64,000 bases of DNA. It comes from Zopfochytrium polystomum. Its lineage: Eukaryota > Chytridiomycota > Chytridiomycetes > Chytridiales > Chytridiaceae. Position 1 is the first letter of the stretch. The number at the start of each line of letters is the position of its first letter. The notes beneath the pieces are model-generated. The model was not told the DNA's origin and did no database searches. It was given only the letters and a program-made list of their open reading frames with translations. Below, one piece after another: positions 19,587 through 30,253 of the stretch. A program made the translations under genes and the position numbers. Location: the NCBI GenBank assembly GCA_025765615.1, contig JAIVFJ010000028.1:1-64000 (forward strand), given 5' to 3'.

Positions 19587-20593
19587 AGGAGGCAACCTAT
19601 TGCGCGTTGAAGATTTTGTTGTTACGTATTATGTACATTTCTTTCTCTTTGTTTTTGGTTCCTTTGGTGGCTTGCAGAAAGGTTCCGCTCCTTGCGGTCT
19701 GTCTTCGGAGTGTCCAGGGCGAACGAATGCCTCTTTCTTTGTCGCCAACAGGCTGGGCTCTCATAGGCTTCGGCGGCCTCGCCTTCATTTTCTCGTGCGG
19801 ACTGCTTTGCTGGCGCCCGTACCGCCGAAGGCGAAAGGAGCTCCTTCTTGCGCAGGCCCGGGAGGTAGAGACCTACCAGCATGCGGGACCTTTACCCCCG
19901 GCTCCAAGTCCCGGTGCTTTCAAGCTGGATGCACGCGGGTCGGGCAGTCCCAAGCCCGCTGGGGAATTCCAGGATGCGCCAACAGTCCATGAACCAGTGA
20001 CGGTGGCCATGTTTTCGCAACCAACCGCAGGACATGTGATTCCTCCGCCCCAACAGACTGCGGTTCCCCTTTCCGCGATGTCGCCGATTCCCTTGCTGTC
20101 TTCACCCCAGCACGACTACGCGATGAGTCCCATAAATCTCTACAAGTACCTGGAGCCACCAAAGGTGGTTGATGAGGCCCAGCACTTTGCTATATCGACG
20201 CGCCAACACCTCGAATCACCACCGCACACGCCAAATCGACAGTTGGCGGTTGAAGTCGCATTATCTTGCAACAGAAACGGTCTCAGAAGCAGCAAGAACT
20301 CAGGACGATACGACAGCGGAAGCAAGAATGACAAATTCATGCCGGAAGCCCAAGAGCCTTCTTCATCCCATTGCCATGCCGGAAACACCAGCAGATCGCC
20401 AGCGCCGAGAAGTAAAAGTCCGGCAGTCTTTGCGGTCGCGACAGGGCCGCGGTACCCCGAGGGCGATTCACTTGAAACAAGTGTTGGGGAAGAAGCAAGC
20501 CGTCTTGGGCAGCCTTCTTCGTTGTTCCCTGTCCCAAATTTTAATTCGTTGGCGTCGTTGCCGGGTCACTCTCGCGCAGGATATTGGAGTTGA
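19583..20593 (+). CDS. Predicted single-pass membrane protein with P/S-rich tail
   Basis: An open plus-strand frame of about 336 codons with no recognised domain. One strong membrane segment is visible, 'GWALIGFGGLAFIFSCGLLCW', followed by a basic stop-transfer stretch (RPYRRRRKE) and a long S/P-rich, probably cytoplasmic tail. A second hydrophobic stretch lies near the first ATG ('ILLLRIMYISFSLFLVPLV'). The start is uncertain. The ATG at 19583 overlaps the stop of the upstream gene. The internal ATG at 19727 may be the true start, because the bases before it look like an intron (long T-rich tract). Another frame stays open over 20169-20657, so the 3' structure is also unsure. Confidence 0.45.
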   Translation: MKEATYCALKILLLRIMYISFSLFLVPLVACRKVPLLAVCLRSVQGERMPLSLSPTGWALIGFGGLAFIFSCGLLCWRPYRRRRKELLLAQAREVETYQHAGPLPPAPSPGAFKLDARGSGSPKPAGEFQDAPTVHEPVTVAMFSQPTAGHVIPPPQQTAVPLSAMSPIPLLSSPQHDYAMSPINLYKYLEPPKVVDEAQHFAISTRQHLESPPHTPNRQLAVEVALSCNRNGLRSSKNSGRYDSGSKNDKFMPEAQEPSSSHCHAGNTSRSPAPRSKSPAVFAVATGPRYPEGDSLETSVGEEASRLGQPSSLFPVPNFNSLASLPGHSRAGYWS

Positions 20594-20940
20594 AGAGCGT
20601 CGTAGCGCCATAACCAGTGACCGGATCTGGAACTCTATGGTGGAATCTTTTTCCTGAATGCGGCTGCTGAATTTGCTGTGGCGACGTTGCTGATGGGGAA
20701 GTCCAGCTCTGGACTATGACAGGTTGAGTGGTGGAGCAGACGGAGGGACGAGCGGAAATCGAAGGATCGAAGGCCATCGGCGCGTTCGCCGTGAGTGAGC
20801 GACAGTGGTGGGTGGGCGGGGTGCTCGGGGCTGCAAAAACAAACAAGAAAGAAAGAAAGAACGAAAGAAAGAAAGAAAGAAAGAAAGGGATCGGCAGGTC
20901 CCTCAAACACGGCAAAAATCGAGTGGCAGAAGTCACTGAC
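20594..20940. other. Intergenic region with (GAAA)n microsatellite upstream of LSG1
   Basis: About 347 bp. It holds an imperfect GAAA repeat at 20844-20888. The frame upstream of the LSG1 start is open, but it has a translated-repeat composition and does not resemble the LSG1 N-terminus. Confidence 0.55.
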
Positions 20941-23432
20941 ATGGTGGCGAAGAGCAAGAAGAAGGCGGACCTCGGTCGCACCCTGATCAAGAACAGGTTC
21001 AAGTCTGCGGCCAGCTCTGGCCACAGGCTGAAGGAGAATCCTGATGGGTCCATTGTCAAGGTGCGACCTCGAGGCCTCAGCGCTCTTCATGCGCCGCCTC
21101 CTGCAAAGACCGGTCAAACCACAACTCATGGCCTTTCTCTTCTTGGCAGCATACCACCGACATCAACGACAATGCCCTCAACTCCAAGATGCAGTCCATT
21201 ACGCAAGAAAACGACCTCGAGGCTTTTCTGGCACACGCCACTCTTGCTGGAACCGAATTCACAGCTGGTGGGCGCCCAGAAACTCGCCTACAATATCTGA
21301 TGTTATAGTGTGCCAACCCTCATCTCCGTTTATGAAGAGAGATTACAAATCCAGGTCGTTTCGAAGGGATATAAGAATCCTTTTCTCCTTTCGGAGACAG
21401 AAGAACAGGAAACCCTTGCGAAGCACAAGCAATTTCAAAACGAGCTTACCGTTCCGCGGCGGCCTGTTTGGGACGGCATTGCGTCTCCAGAGATACAGCA
21501 AGGAAGGGAGCGAAACGCCTTTTTGGACTGGCGGCGGAGCCTAGTCAGGTTTGTGACTTGCCCTCACATCCCAGTAACCTGTATGGCTTAACTTTACACT
21601 TCAAGTTTGGAGGAAGAGAAGGGTCTCCTTATGACTCCGTACGAGCGGAATATCGAGGTTTGGCGACAGCTGTGGCGGGTTATTGAAAGATCGGACCTAG
21701 TCGTTCAAATTGTGGATGCTCGGAACCCTCTCTTGTTTCGGTCTGTGGATTTAGAAACGTACGTTCATCAAGTAGATCAGCGCAAGAAGAACCTGCTATT
21801 GATCAATAAAGCGGACATGCTAACTCGGAATCAGCGGATAGCTTGGGCAAACTATTTTGACTCCCAAGGAATTCGATATACTTTCTTTTCGGCTGCGCTG
21901 GAGAGACAACGACTGGCTGAGGAAGAGCAAGCGGAAAAGGCTGCAAAAGAAAGAGAGGCAGAGGAAGAAGATCGAGTCAAAGTGTTGGAGGCAATGAAGG
22001 AACTGGGACTATCGGAGCCGACTGGAGTTGAGTATGAGAACGATGGAGTTGCAACTGATGAGGAAGGTGACCGATCGGAAACGGGGAGCGCTTCAAAACG
22101 GGAAGAGCAGGATGACGATGATGAGCAGGAAAACGAGACGGACTCTGAATACTACCAGGATGAAGAAGATTTCTTTACGGAGGAGGTACGGTTCGGCGTT
22201 CCTGTGAGCACTAGCTGGCGAAAAGGTGCACCCGCGAAGGACGAAGGAACTGCATCGAAAAGTACTGATCGCCGAATCCACATTTCAAGTTCGCTCGAGC
22301 TTCTTGATCTGTTTGCGCAGGTGTGCCCCTCTGCACTCCGGGTAGGAGAAAAGAAGAGAACGATTGGCTTTGTGGGCTATCCCAATGTGGGTAAATCCTC
22401 TACTTTGAACGCATTAGTTGGCACCAAGAAGGTCACTGTTTCAGCCACACCGGGCAAAACCAAGCACTTCCAAACCATCCATCTGGATGATGCGACCGTG
22501 CTATGTGACTGTCCTGGCTTGGTCTTTCCATCTTTCGCCACGACCAAAGCGGAGATGGTCATTAACGGTGTGCTGCCCATTGACCAACTTCGTGAGCACA
22601 CTGCGCCATCGACGTTGGTTGCGCAGCGGATCCCAAGGCACGCGCTGGAAACCATATATGGTATTCGCATTCGCACGTTGGATGAGGAGGGAAACCTTGA
22701 CATGAATGGTGCTGTGACGGGTGAAGACTTATGCCAAGCGTACGCCATTGCCCGTGGTTTCAAAAAGTCTGGCCAAGGAAACCCCGATGAATCACGCGCT
22801 GCGAGGATTGTGTTGAAAGACTATGTTCAGGTAGCCATCTTTTCGCCATGGAGAGTTGAAATCCACTGACAGAGCTGATTTGTGGCTTGCTGAAAATCCC
22901 GTAGGGCAAGCTCCTATATTGCCACCCGCCTCCCGATCTGAAGGTCACTCCCGCTGTGTTCAACGCGGAGGTTTACGCGGGCGATGAGTATCGTCGTAAG
23001 GGCAAGAAGCGGACCACGAACGTGAACGAGCTCTTGTCGGACTGGTCACCGTTTGGTCAAGCTGGATCCAACCCAGCGGATGAAGCCCTCATGAACCGTT
23101 CGCTTGATGCCAATTTCTTCAAGCCAGCTCGAAGCGGAGCTGCTGCTGGCGGGGAGGTCGGAGTCAAAACGAAAGGAAAGTTTGCTAGTCAGTCCTTCAC
23201 CAGATCGATGCTGTACCCACATCAAGTTGGGGCGGTCGCATCCGCCGGCCAAAACCTGCTAACCCCATCCGTGAAAGGGAAGGGCAAAGCCGCAGTAGCA
23301 TTGGCGACAACACTACCCACCGCGCCGCCTGGGATGGGATTTGGGTTGGAGAATCCTGGGAGCAAGAAGCATAAGAAGGTGCGACGGGGAAAGATACGTG
23401 ATCGATGGACAGCAGACGACCGAGCAGACTGA
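20941..23432 (+). CDS. LSG1: Large subunit GTPase 1 (Lsg1), 60S export and NMD3 release factor
   Basis: A cytoplasmic GTPase that releases the export adaptor Nmd3 from pre-60S subunits. Five exons are inferred (20941-21060, 21150-21267, 21338-21548, 21606-22830, 22905-23432), giving 733 residues with phase intact. The GTPase motifs are circularly permuted, as in the YlqF/Lsg1 class: G4 NKAD ('LLLINKADML'), G5-like FSA, then G1 'GYPNVGKSS' and G3 DCPG. Other hallmarks are N-terminal 'LGRTLIKNRF', 'LAGTEFTAERL', 'VPRRPVWD', 'TPYERNIEVWRQLWRVIERS' and 'VVQIVDARNPLLFRSVDLE'. An acidic insert (about 280-350) lies between G5 and G1, as in other Lsg1 proteins. The C-terminus is K/R-rich. The identity is secure. 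Confidence 0.95.
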
Positions 23433-23640
23433 TCGCTTCTGTATTTGCCGATGTGGACTGGATTCTCCCCTTTGTTTTATTCCCCTATTTTTTCATCCTC
23501 CTCCTTTGGTGAAGTATCTATTCTTGCTTGGATCGATGTGGAAAGCTGAGAAGCAAACTAAAATGAATTCGGGTCGTTGAAGTAATACCGGGGCGTTCTG
23601 CAGCAATTTAGATCGGGGAACATTGGCGCGATCAACAGGC

Positions 23641-23684
<44 letters not shown>

Positions 23685-23742
23685 CGAAGAACCGCACGTG
23701 CAACAAAACAACAACAAAACACCTGGGGAACGGGAGGGCAGC
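23433..23742. other. Intergenic region with (A)39 tract
   Basis: The convergent 3' ends of LSG1 and TSR2 lie here. A run of 39 A occupies 23642-23680. The region is otherwise unremarkable. Confidence 0.6.
23642..23680 (+). repeat. (A)39 homopolymer
   Basis: An uninterrupted run of 39 A between two convergent genes. It could be a retroelement tail, but no element is recognisable 5' of it. Confidence 0.9.
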
Positions 23743-24417
23743 TCAGCGCCATCTCCGCCGGCCCTTCTGCACCAGCTCGAACCCGTCCGCATCAATGATA
23801 CGCTCAACCGGTGGCGGCCTAGGCTCCGCAGCGCCGTCCACCCCCTGCATCTGGGAGTGTGAGTCTCCACTGTCCACACCGTCGTCGCCGTCCACGACCC
23901 CATCTACGCCATCTGCATAGTCGTCCTCGTCGTCATCCGAATCGTCCTCACCGCTTGCTCCCTCGACCACTTTGGTGCTGGCCTTCAAGCTCGACGACGC
24001 AGCAGCACCGCCGGCGGCGGCAGCCGCCGCTCTCATGGCCGTCAGCATCGGAGGAACAGGAGGCGTTGCCGCACCGGAGGCGGCGGATGCCGAAGCGGAA
24101 GCGGCTACCTCCCTGTACAGGGCGACCAAGGTGGCGGCGACCTGCTCGGGCGAGCCGTCCTCCAGCTGGGCGTTGAACTCCTCCTCAAAGAACCCCGCGA
24201 AGTTGTCCGCCAGCTCGTACGGCGCCACAGCCGCTCCGTGCTGCGCGAAAAAGTCGACCGTGTGCGCTTGCAGGGTCTGCGCCTTTTCGGCCGAGGCGCG
24301 GCCGCCCATTTGATGCTCGACGGCGAGCTGGAGCGCCGTCCAGCGCGAGAAGACGAGGCCGACGCCCTCGGCGAAGAGGGCTTTGACGGCCACTCCTGCT
24401 GTGGTCGTGCTTGTCAT
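23743..24417 (-). CDS. TSR2: Pre-rRNA processing protein Tsr2 (eS26 chaperone)
   Basis: Tsr2 escorts ribosomal protein eS26 into pre-40S particles. A single exon of 224 residues. The conserved N-terminal core is clear: 'FSRWTALQLAVEHQMGG' (about 23-39), then 'FFEEEFNAQLEDGSPEQVA' with the E-F-N-x-x-x-E-D-G-S signature. An alanine-rich linker and an acidic tract (DDDEDD) follow. The C-terminal basic motif 'DADGFELVQKGRRRW' is typical of the family. The acidic stretch probably contacts basic eS26. No oddities apart from the low-complexity linker. Confidence 0.9.
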   Translation of the reverse strand: MTSTTTAGVAVKALFAEGVGLVFSRWTALQLAVEHQMGGRASAEKAQTLQAHTVDFFAQHGAAVAPYELADNFAGFFEEEFNAQLEDGSPEQVAATLVALYREVAASASASAASGAATPPVPPMLTAMRAAAAAAGGAAASSSLKASTKVVEGASGEDDSDDDEDDYADGVDGVVDGDDGVDSGDSHSQMQGVDGAAEPRPPPVERIIDADGFELVQKGRRRWR

Positions 24418-24722
24418 GATGGTGGGAACGAAAAGAGGAATGAGAAATACTGAAAAAAGTCGAAAAAGACAAAAAGGCTAAAAAAAAAAATCTATAATAA
24501 AAAAAATTGCCGAGAAAGACCGACAGTCGACGAATTTGATCAAGACATTGACATTTATTTGCCACACTTGTGCGGCATGCAAATACCAATAACGGCAGAG
24601 GAAGAGGCAAAGCGATACGAAAGTAGGAGAAGGGGGAGAACGGAAAGCGAACGCGGAGGGCAGTTATGTCCTTTTCATAAGAGCCCTAGACTTGCAAGTG
24701 ACGATGGCGTGAGTGCCATCGG

Positions 24723-26747
24723 TCAACTCGCTGATGAAGAGAGAAGTTCGATAACAGCAGGGCGAATTCCATAGTTTTGAGCGCAGTGGTTCACTACTTC
24801 CAAAGAGAACCGCAAGTGCTGTTTCTCGATGAGGTCTTGGAAGAACGACACGTCCAGCGAAGCGCCGTGGTTGGCAATCATGCTTGCGGCCATCGAGACG
24901 TGCAGGCCCCTGCCACCGCTCGCGTCCGTTGCCTCTTCACCCTCCGGCACGAAATGTCGTCGCATATGCTGCTCCACCAGATCAGGAACCGTGATATCCA
25001 CTGTAGCCGCTGGAGAATCTTCGAAGGCGCCCGCGGTATCAACGTCCATACTCCCAGGCCGGGCACTGAATCTCCGAGCGAGGGCGATTGCACCACGGAC
25101 TGTGTTCCAGCGCCGTCCGCGAGCGGCCAGGTCCATGACCGCCGACAGAGTCGCGACTGAGGGCCGAACATCGTTCTGAGTTGCTTCCGAACTCTGGGCA
25201 ACGGCCTGCGTGACGAGATCAAAGAGGCATGGCAAAGCGTCGGGGCTGCGATTCAAAGGGGGGGCACGTGCGCAGCGGAGAAACAGCTCCTGCACTGTCG
25301 ACGACGAAGGCCGGAAAATTCTTGCCACTCCTTCAGGTGGATGATGAAAAGAGGATCGGTGGACTGACGTTGGTGAGGAAGGAAGAGAGGACGAAAGTGG
25401 GGAAATAGAGGACGACGCTTGAGCCGCCAAACAGAATGCCAGCTGAGCCAGTTCTGGACCAGAATCCGGAAGAGGGACCCGCGAAAGACGGCGGCAAACC
25501 CGGAGGAGTTCGACATTGCCCGAAATCAAAAGAATGCGAAACAGGGCACGCTTTGGGAGATTCTTCAGGGAAGACTCGCCTGTCACATCAGTAGGAATGG
25601 CTGTAACCAGAACATCAGTGCAGTTCGCGCAGAAAATTTTCCACCCACCGTCGGTCGAGTCTTCCGCGACAAGATCGCTGGAGGCACTACCAGCCGTGTC
25701 AGTCATCATATTCCATACGTCCGCCTCGTCTGAAAGTGCACCGGCACCAGCAATATCCGGCATGCCATCCGTTCCAACTTTAGGGCTGGACGGTAGCAGC
25801 ATTTCCCAGTTCGAATCCGCAGCACGATCCCCATCATCGTCGGCTATGATCATTTCTTGGTGAGCGTTGTCCTCAATTTTCGCGAGGTGGGCATAAAGCG
25901 CAGCGGATATGTCTGGGCCATCGTACGTTTCAACGAAATTGTACACCGCTTGGGCTTCCTGCTCATCCATCGTGGCGACCAGGGAGGCCAACACTTCCGG
26001 GTCAATTTTCTCGTGCGAGGATGACATGAGATTGGAGGGTGAAGGCCCCGAGGCCGTGGATAGGCTGTGGGTGGCGGTGTGCGATGCCGAAGGGTGCACC
26101 GACAAGGAAGGCGAGAAGGAGACTCCCGAGCGCGAATTTGACCGGAGAGGCAAAGGCGCACGAGTTGATTGAGGCGGCAAGGTAAGATTGGTGCCGTCGT
26201 GGTGCGCGTCGTTGTTTACACGCAGGGTCCATCGCTTGATGGCATCAAAACCAACTGGCTCCTCAGCGGCGGCTTCTTCGTCCTTTTCATCCCACTCAGG
26301 AACGGTGGTTCCGATTGTGGCGGCGTCAGACCGGTCATCATCATAGTTGCGTTTGTTGAAGCTGTACTTGAAGAGAGAGGAGCCCGGAAGGAATTGAGCA
26401 CTGCTCGCTGACAGATAGCTAGCGCCACCGGCCACAGGCGGTGTGGAGCTTCCGGACACGCCTGTAAGCGAAAGTCGCGGGGACGGCTGCGCGTGGGACG
26501 AGCTGTGATCGTCGTCGCGGTAATGCGGTGCCTTCCCCTTGGAACTGCTGCTGCTCACACTGCTGCTGGTTGCGCTGGTCGCGCTGCTTGCACTGCTCAC
26601 GTAGCTACCGCCGCCGCCGCCTCCGGCCGCCGCGTTGGTGGGTGGGGCAGCCGGGGGTTGGAACTGATGGTGGTCGCGGGCAGCCACGTGCCCCGCCTGC
26701 TGCTGCTGCTGCTGCTGCTGGTTGTCGCCTCCGCCGGCGCTGCCCAT
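24723..26747 (-). CDS. Uncharacterised 674-residue protein
   Basis: One uninterrupted minus-strand frame. The N-terminus is low complexity (glutamine run, glycine and serine runs). The central part has 'AVYNFVETYDGPDISAALY' (about 265-285) and 'LPKRALFRILLISGNVELLR' (about 385-405), which look like helical repeats. The C-terminal 150 residues are also helical and less repetitive ('LVEQHMRRHFVPE', 'FFQDLIEKQHLRFSLEVVNH'). I do not recognise the family. The alpha-helical composition could be a solenoid of HEAT or PPR-like units, which is inference only. The gene lies 99 bp downstream of the SYF1 3' end on the same strand. Confidence 0.6.
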   Translation of the reverse strand: MGSAGGGDNQQQQQQQQAGHVAARDHHQFQPPAAPPTNAAAGGGGGGSYVSSASSATSATSSSVSSSSSKGKAPHYRDDDHSSSHAQPSPRLSLTGVSGSSTPPVAGGASYLSASSAQFLPGSSLFKYSFNKRNYDDDRSDAATIGTTVPEWDEKDEEAAAEEPVGFDAIKRWTLRVNNDAHHDGTNLTLPPQSTRAPLPLRSNSRSGVSFSPSLSVHPSASHTATHSLSTASGPSPSNLMSSSHEKIDPEVLASLVATMDEQEAQAVYNFVETYDGPDISAALYAHLAKIEDNAHQEMIIADDDGDRAADSNWEMLLPSSPKVGTDGMPDIAGAGALSDEADVWNMMTDTAGSASSDLVAEDSTDGGWKIFCANCTDVLVTAIPTDVTGESSLKNLPKRALFRILLISGNVELLRVCRRLSRVPLPDSGPELAQLAFCLAAQASSSISPLSSSLPSSPTSVHRSSFHHPPEGVARIFRPSSSTVQELFLRCARAPPLNRSPDALPCLFDLVTQAVAQSSEATQNDVRPSVATLSAVMDLAARGRRWNTVRGAIALARRFSARPGSMDVDTAGAFEDSPAATVDITVPDLVEQHMRRHFVPEGEEATDASGGRGLHVSMAASMIANHGASLDVSFFQDLIEKQHLRFSLEVVNHCAQNYGIRPAVIELLSSSAS

Positions 26748-26846
26748 TATTTCTGTTGTTGTTTGGCTTTTGCTCTTGTTTGTTGTTTGTTGTTACTTTT
26801 TTTCTTCTTTCATAAAGCACACGCGGCCTCTATTCGCACCGCGTCA

Positions 26847-29800
26847 TTATCGTTTTCGCTTGAACCTCTCCTTCGCACCTAATGCGCCTCCGCCCAAACT
26901 GCTGCTGCTGCTGCTACTCGATGCCTCAGTCCCCAGGTGAGCCAGTCCGCCAAAGACAGCGTCTGGCACCGCCTTGCGTTTCACGCTCGCAAGCTCGCGT
27001 GCCTCCTCCGCGTCCATCGGCTCGCCCTCGCTGTCATTTGCGTCTTCTGCAGCCTGGCTCCCGTTCGCCGCGCCATTCTCGCTTTCTTCGTCATCATCGA
27101 TTTCAATCTCGTCCGGATTGGCCGCATCTGGGCCTGCGAGCACATCTTCCTCTCGTTGGCGCTGCGTCTTGTCCAGTGGCTTGCCATCGACTCCGCGCGC
27201 ACGAGCCGGCACGAAGCCAATAACCCGTGTGCCTGGCGTGCCGGTGGAATCCGGTGCGGGAGCCACTTTGCCCGCCCGCCGTTCCTCCTCGTCTAGTTCG
27301 GCATTCAGCTTCCGGGTTTGTTCCTCCAGTGCTGCCATGGCGTTCAAGCCTCCAGCGGTGGTCTTCGTGTCGGTCGCTGACAGCTCTCCTGCGACCCTTT
27401 GCGCGAGAAGCTGAGCGGAGATGAACCCAACATCAGTGTTGAACTTCGCCTGGACGGATCGCTTAATTCTACAATTCAGAAATTAGAAAGCTTTTATCAG
27501 CATCGTTTTTTTCAGCGGCAGAGAATTTTTGCCACATATTATCGCACCTAAGCATCTCCTTGAAAGTGTCTTCGTTCCCGTGTTTGACTTCAAAATCTTG
27601 CCACGACTTCCAATATGCAGGATCCATTCTTGGATCCGCAAACTGGCTTCCGTAGCTCCAAATACTCCGAGCGCGATCGACCTCCATCAATTTAATTTCC
27701 ATCTGAGCAAAGCGGACGCACATATCACGAGCCTGACGATCCGGGAGCATCTCAATGGCTCTCTCGTAGATTTCCCGGGACGCTGTGAGGCCAAAGAAAG
27801 AAACAGCCTTTGATATGTAAAGAGTGAAGACCTCAAATCGATCCTCGTCGCCGACGGCCTTCGTTGCGCGATCGTAGACCTTCATTGCATGTCGCGCAAG
27901 GCCATAATCTTCCTCAAGCTTCGCATACATGAGGTATATAACTTTCGCAAACTTTGCAGGACACTTATCAACAGCATGCTCAAACAGGTCCCTTGCTCGT
28001 TCCAGTTTCGTGCTCCCATTTCGGGTAACGAAGCGCTGAAGGTAAACGTTCCAGATTTCGAACGCAATAGGGTAGCCAAATAGCTCAATGCCTCTTTCAT
28101 AAACAGTGTAGCTCTAAAGAAAGAATGTTAGACTGACACGCGTATGAGCACAAGTGTAGACGTGCCTCTTCGAAGCGATTTTGGTCCTCCAAGAAAGCAG
28201 CACAGTTGAGAATTATTTGGGGTGTAGCAATTTTCAAGTCCATGATTCGGTCGTAAACTGCTTTGGTGCCCTCCACAGTGCCGATCGACTCTTCTAGATC
28301 AACGTAAAAAGACCACAGCTTCATGCTTTTGAATAAGCGAGTTTGTGGTGGTAACGTCTCGTCCTGGTACCGAATTTGTGCGAGGGGTGGCATGGACTTA
28401 TTAAGTCGAGGAGGGCGTGTGGCCATCCCCATTACATCCAGTGCGCCCTGGAAGTTATTGTTACGAAGCTCCATCTCCGCCCATTGACACCACAGCTCAG
28501 AGAGATCATCCACGTGCTTGAAGGAAACGTTCACTCCGCGCTCAAAAATCAACCGAGCATTTTCCAAATCTTGATTGTCCTCGTAAAATCTCGCGAAATT
28601 CGCCCAAAGTAAGTGGAACTTGCCGGAAGCTTTTTTAGGAGCGATAGTATTTACCGCCTCGGAGTATGTCTCGACAACCTTTGCATCATTTTTCTGCCCT
28701 TTGAAGAGCAGAACTCGTCGTTCCCATTCATGAACATTGTGGGGATTCTGTCGAAGAATAACGTCGTTGACAAGAAAGGGGCGCCGTTGCATAAGCTTTT
28801 CAAGCCGTGCAAGTCGCATATCCAGCTCAAGGTCTTGTTCCGCTGCATCCTCTTCGTCAACATCCTCATCCTCCTCTCTGGAGGAAAGTGCTGCCATTTT
28901 GGCTGAAATAAGGCTTTCTTCGAATTCAGCGTAAGCGTCGAAGACCATGGTAAAGTCGCGAACCGTCTTCACTTTTACCATGGCTTCTTCGTAAACATCT
29001 GTTGCCCTATCGAACTCGCCTCGGGCTACCCACCAGCGTGCCAATGCATTCCACAGCCTACCAACTTGATCGGTGAAACGAGATATTCCACTCCGGATTA
29101 CTTTCTCAACGTCCAGGGGCTCCACAAGACCGATGCCGCCTCCTACCTTTGTGTTTGAGCCGCGACTATTAATATTCGAAGAGCCGAGGAGGCTGTCGGA
29201 AGTTGGGACCGACATTTCGTCGGCGTGTTCACATACAAGGTCGCAGAACTCCGTCCAGAGCTGGAACACTGGCTTGCCTTTTCGCGAAACGAACTTGGAG
29301 TCCTCCAGAACGGTCGCTAAAACGCGCGCCGCTTCAGCGTAGCGTGGAGGATTCAAACTTTCAAGGAGGAGCTCCACGTAGTCTTCGGCAGCGTTCTCTC
29401 CATCTAGTCGTAGGTATCGCCGCCAGACTCGCACCGCTGTTTCTCCTCCGCACCTGCGCGCGAACTTCAAATAGAGATCCCAAATGATTGGATGCTGCGT
29501 GATGGGAAGTGCCTTGAGCGCCCGGTCAAATGTGTGCCGAGTAATTGTGGGAAGTGGTTGATGGAGAAGAAACTGGCAGTAGAGTTTCCAAATAATAGGA
29601 AATTTGTTGCAAAGAACTAGGGCTCGTTCGAACGTTCCGTTCACCTCTTGCCAGATGGGGTCATTGACTGGTCGCTTCCTCGTGCGTAAACCAGTCTCTG
29701 CATCGGGTTGGCCCTCCAGAACCATTGACATGCGCAGGTCAAGATAGGCTTTCCATAACTTGTATGACGCGGGGAAGATTTGCGTAGCGCGATCGTACAG

Positions 29801-30078
29801 GAATATTAGACTATCCAGGGAATCCAGCATATTTGCTTTGTGTTCAATATAAAACAGCCAGTTTTTCAAATGGTACGGATTTCTGATGCACTCCTCCTCA
29901 AACACTAACGTAACATGGGTTCGTTAGAAAAGAGGAATTCAAAGAATCCAGACACACCTATGTCGTCGTCCCGTATCAGCAAGAAGAGATCCTCCTTTCT
30001 ACTTGGCGATGCGGAGCTGTTCATCGGCGTTGCCGCGCCTGCACCGGCGGCGCTGGTCTGGGGATCGTCCGCAGGCAT
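26847..30078 (-). CDS. SYF1: Pre-mRNA splicing factor Syf1 (XAB2 orthologue), HAT repeats
   Basis: A structural subunit of the Prp19-associated (NTC) complex of the spliceosome. Four exons are inferred: 30078-29958, 29904-28166, 28113-27548 and 27468-26847, giving 1015 residues with phase closing exactly. HAT repeats span roughly residues 45-820, for example 'EEECIRNPYHLKNWLFYIEH', 'PLTPTI'-type linkers, 'ARAIFER'-like helices ('ENARLIFERGVNVSFKHVDD') and 'LFEHAVDKCPAKFAKVIYLM'. The conserved C-terminal region after the HATs is 'IKRSVQAKFNTDVGFISAQL'. The tail is acidic, then basic (RFKRKR). The second intron begins with GC rather than GT. An in-frame ATG at 30174 is an alternative start. Confidence 0.92.
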
Positions 30079-30253
30079 CCGTGTCGACCTTGTCAGGCTT
30101 TGTCCAGAGAGCCGAAACTCCAAAAATGTTTTTTGTGTTTGCCCAAGTGGCACTGGTTCGGTCCCACGTTTCACGAAGGTGAGGCGAAACGAGGCTCAAT
30201 GTATTTAAAATTTAAATAGTGTCCATAGACCGACTTTTGTTTCACTTCGCGTC

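Noticed and set aside
20169..20657. 162-codon plus-strand frame overlapping the membrane protein tail
   Set aside because: Same strand, different frame, rich in R/S/Q with no domain. The longer frame has the membrane segment and is the better candidate. It is mentioned as a source of doubt only.
23642..23680. A39 tract as the poly(A) tail of a retrotransposed sequence
   Set aside because: No homology to another gene is visible on its 5' side and no target duplication was seen. Similar runs occur elsewhere here.
9129..24417. BDP1, RPS9, LSG1 and TSR2 as a ribosome-biogenesis gene cluster
   Set aside because: Unrelated genes lie between them, strands differ, and fungal genomes place such genes together by chance fairly often. 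No shared regulatory motif was seen.
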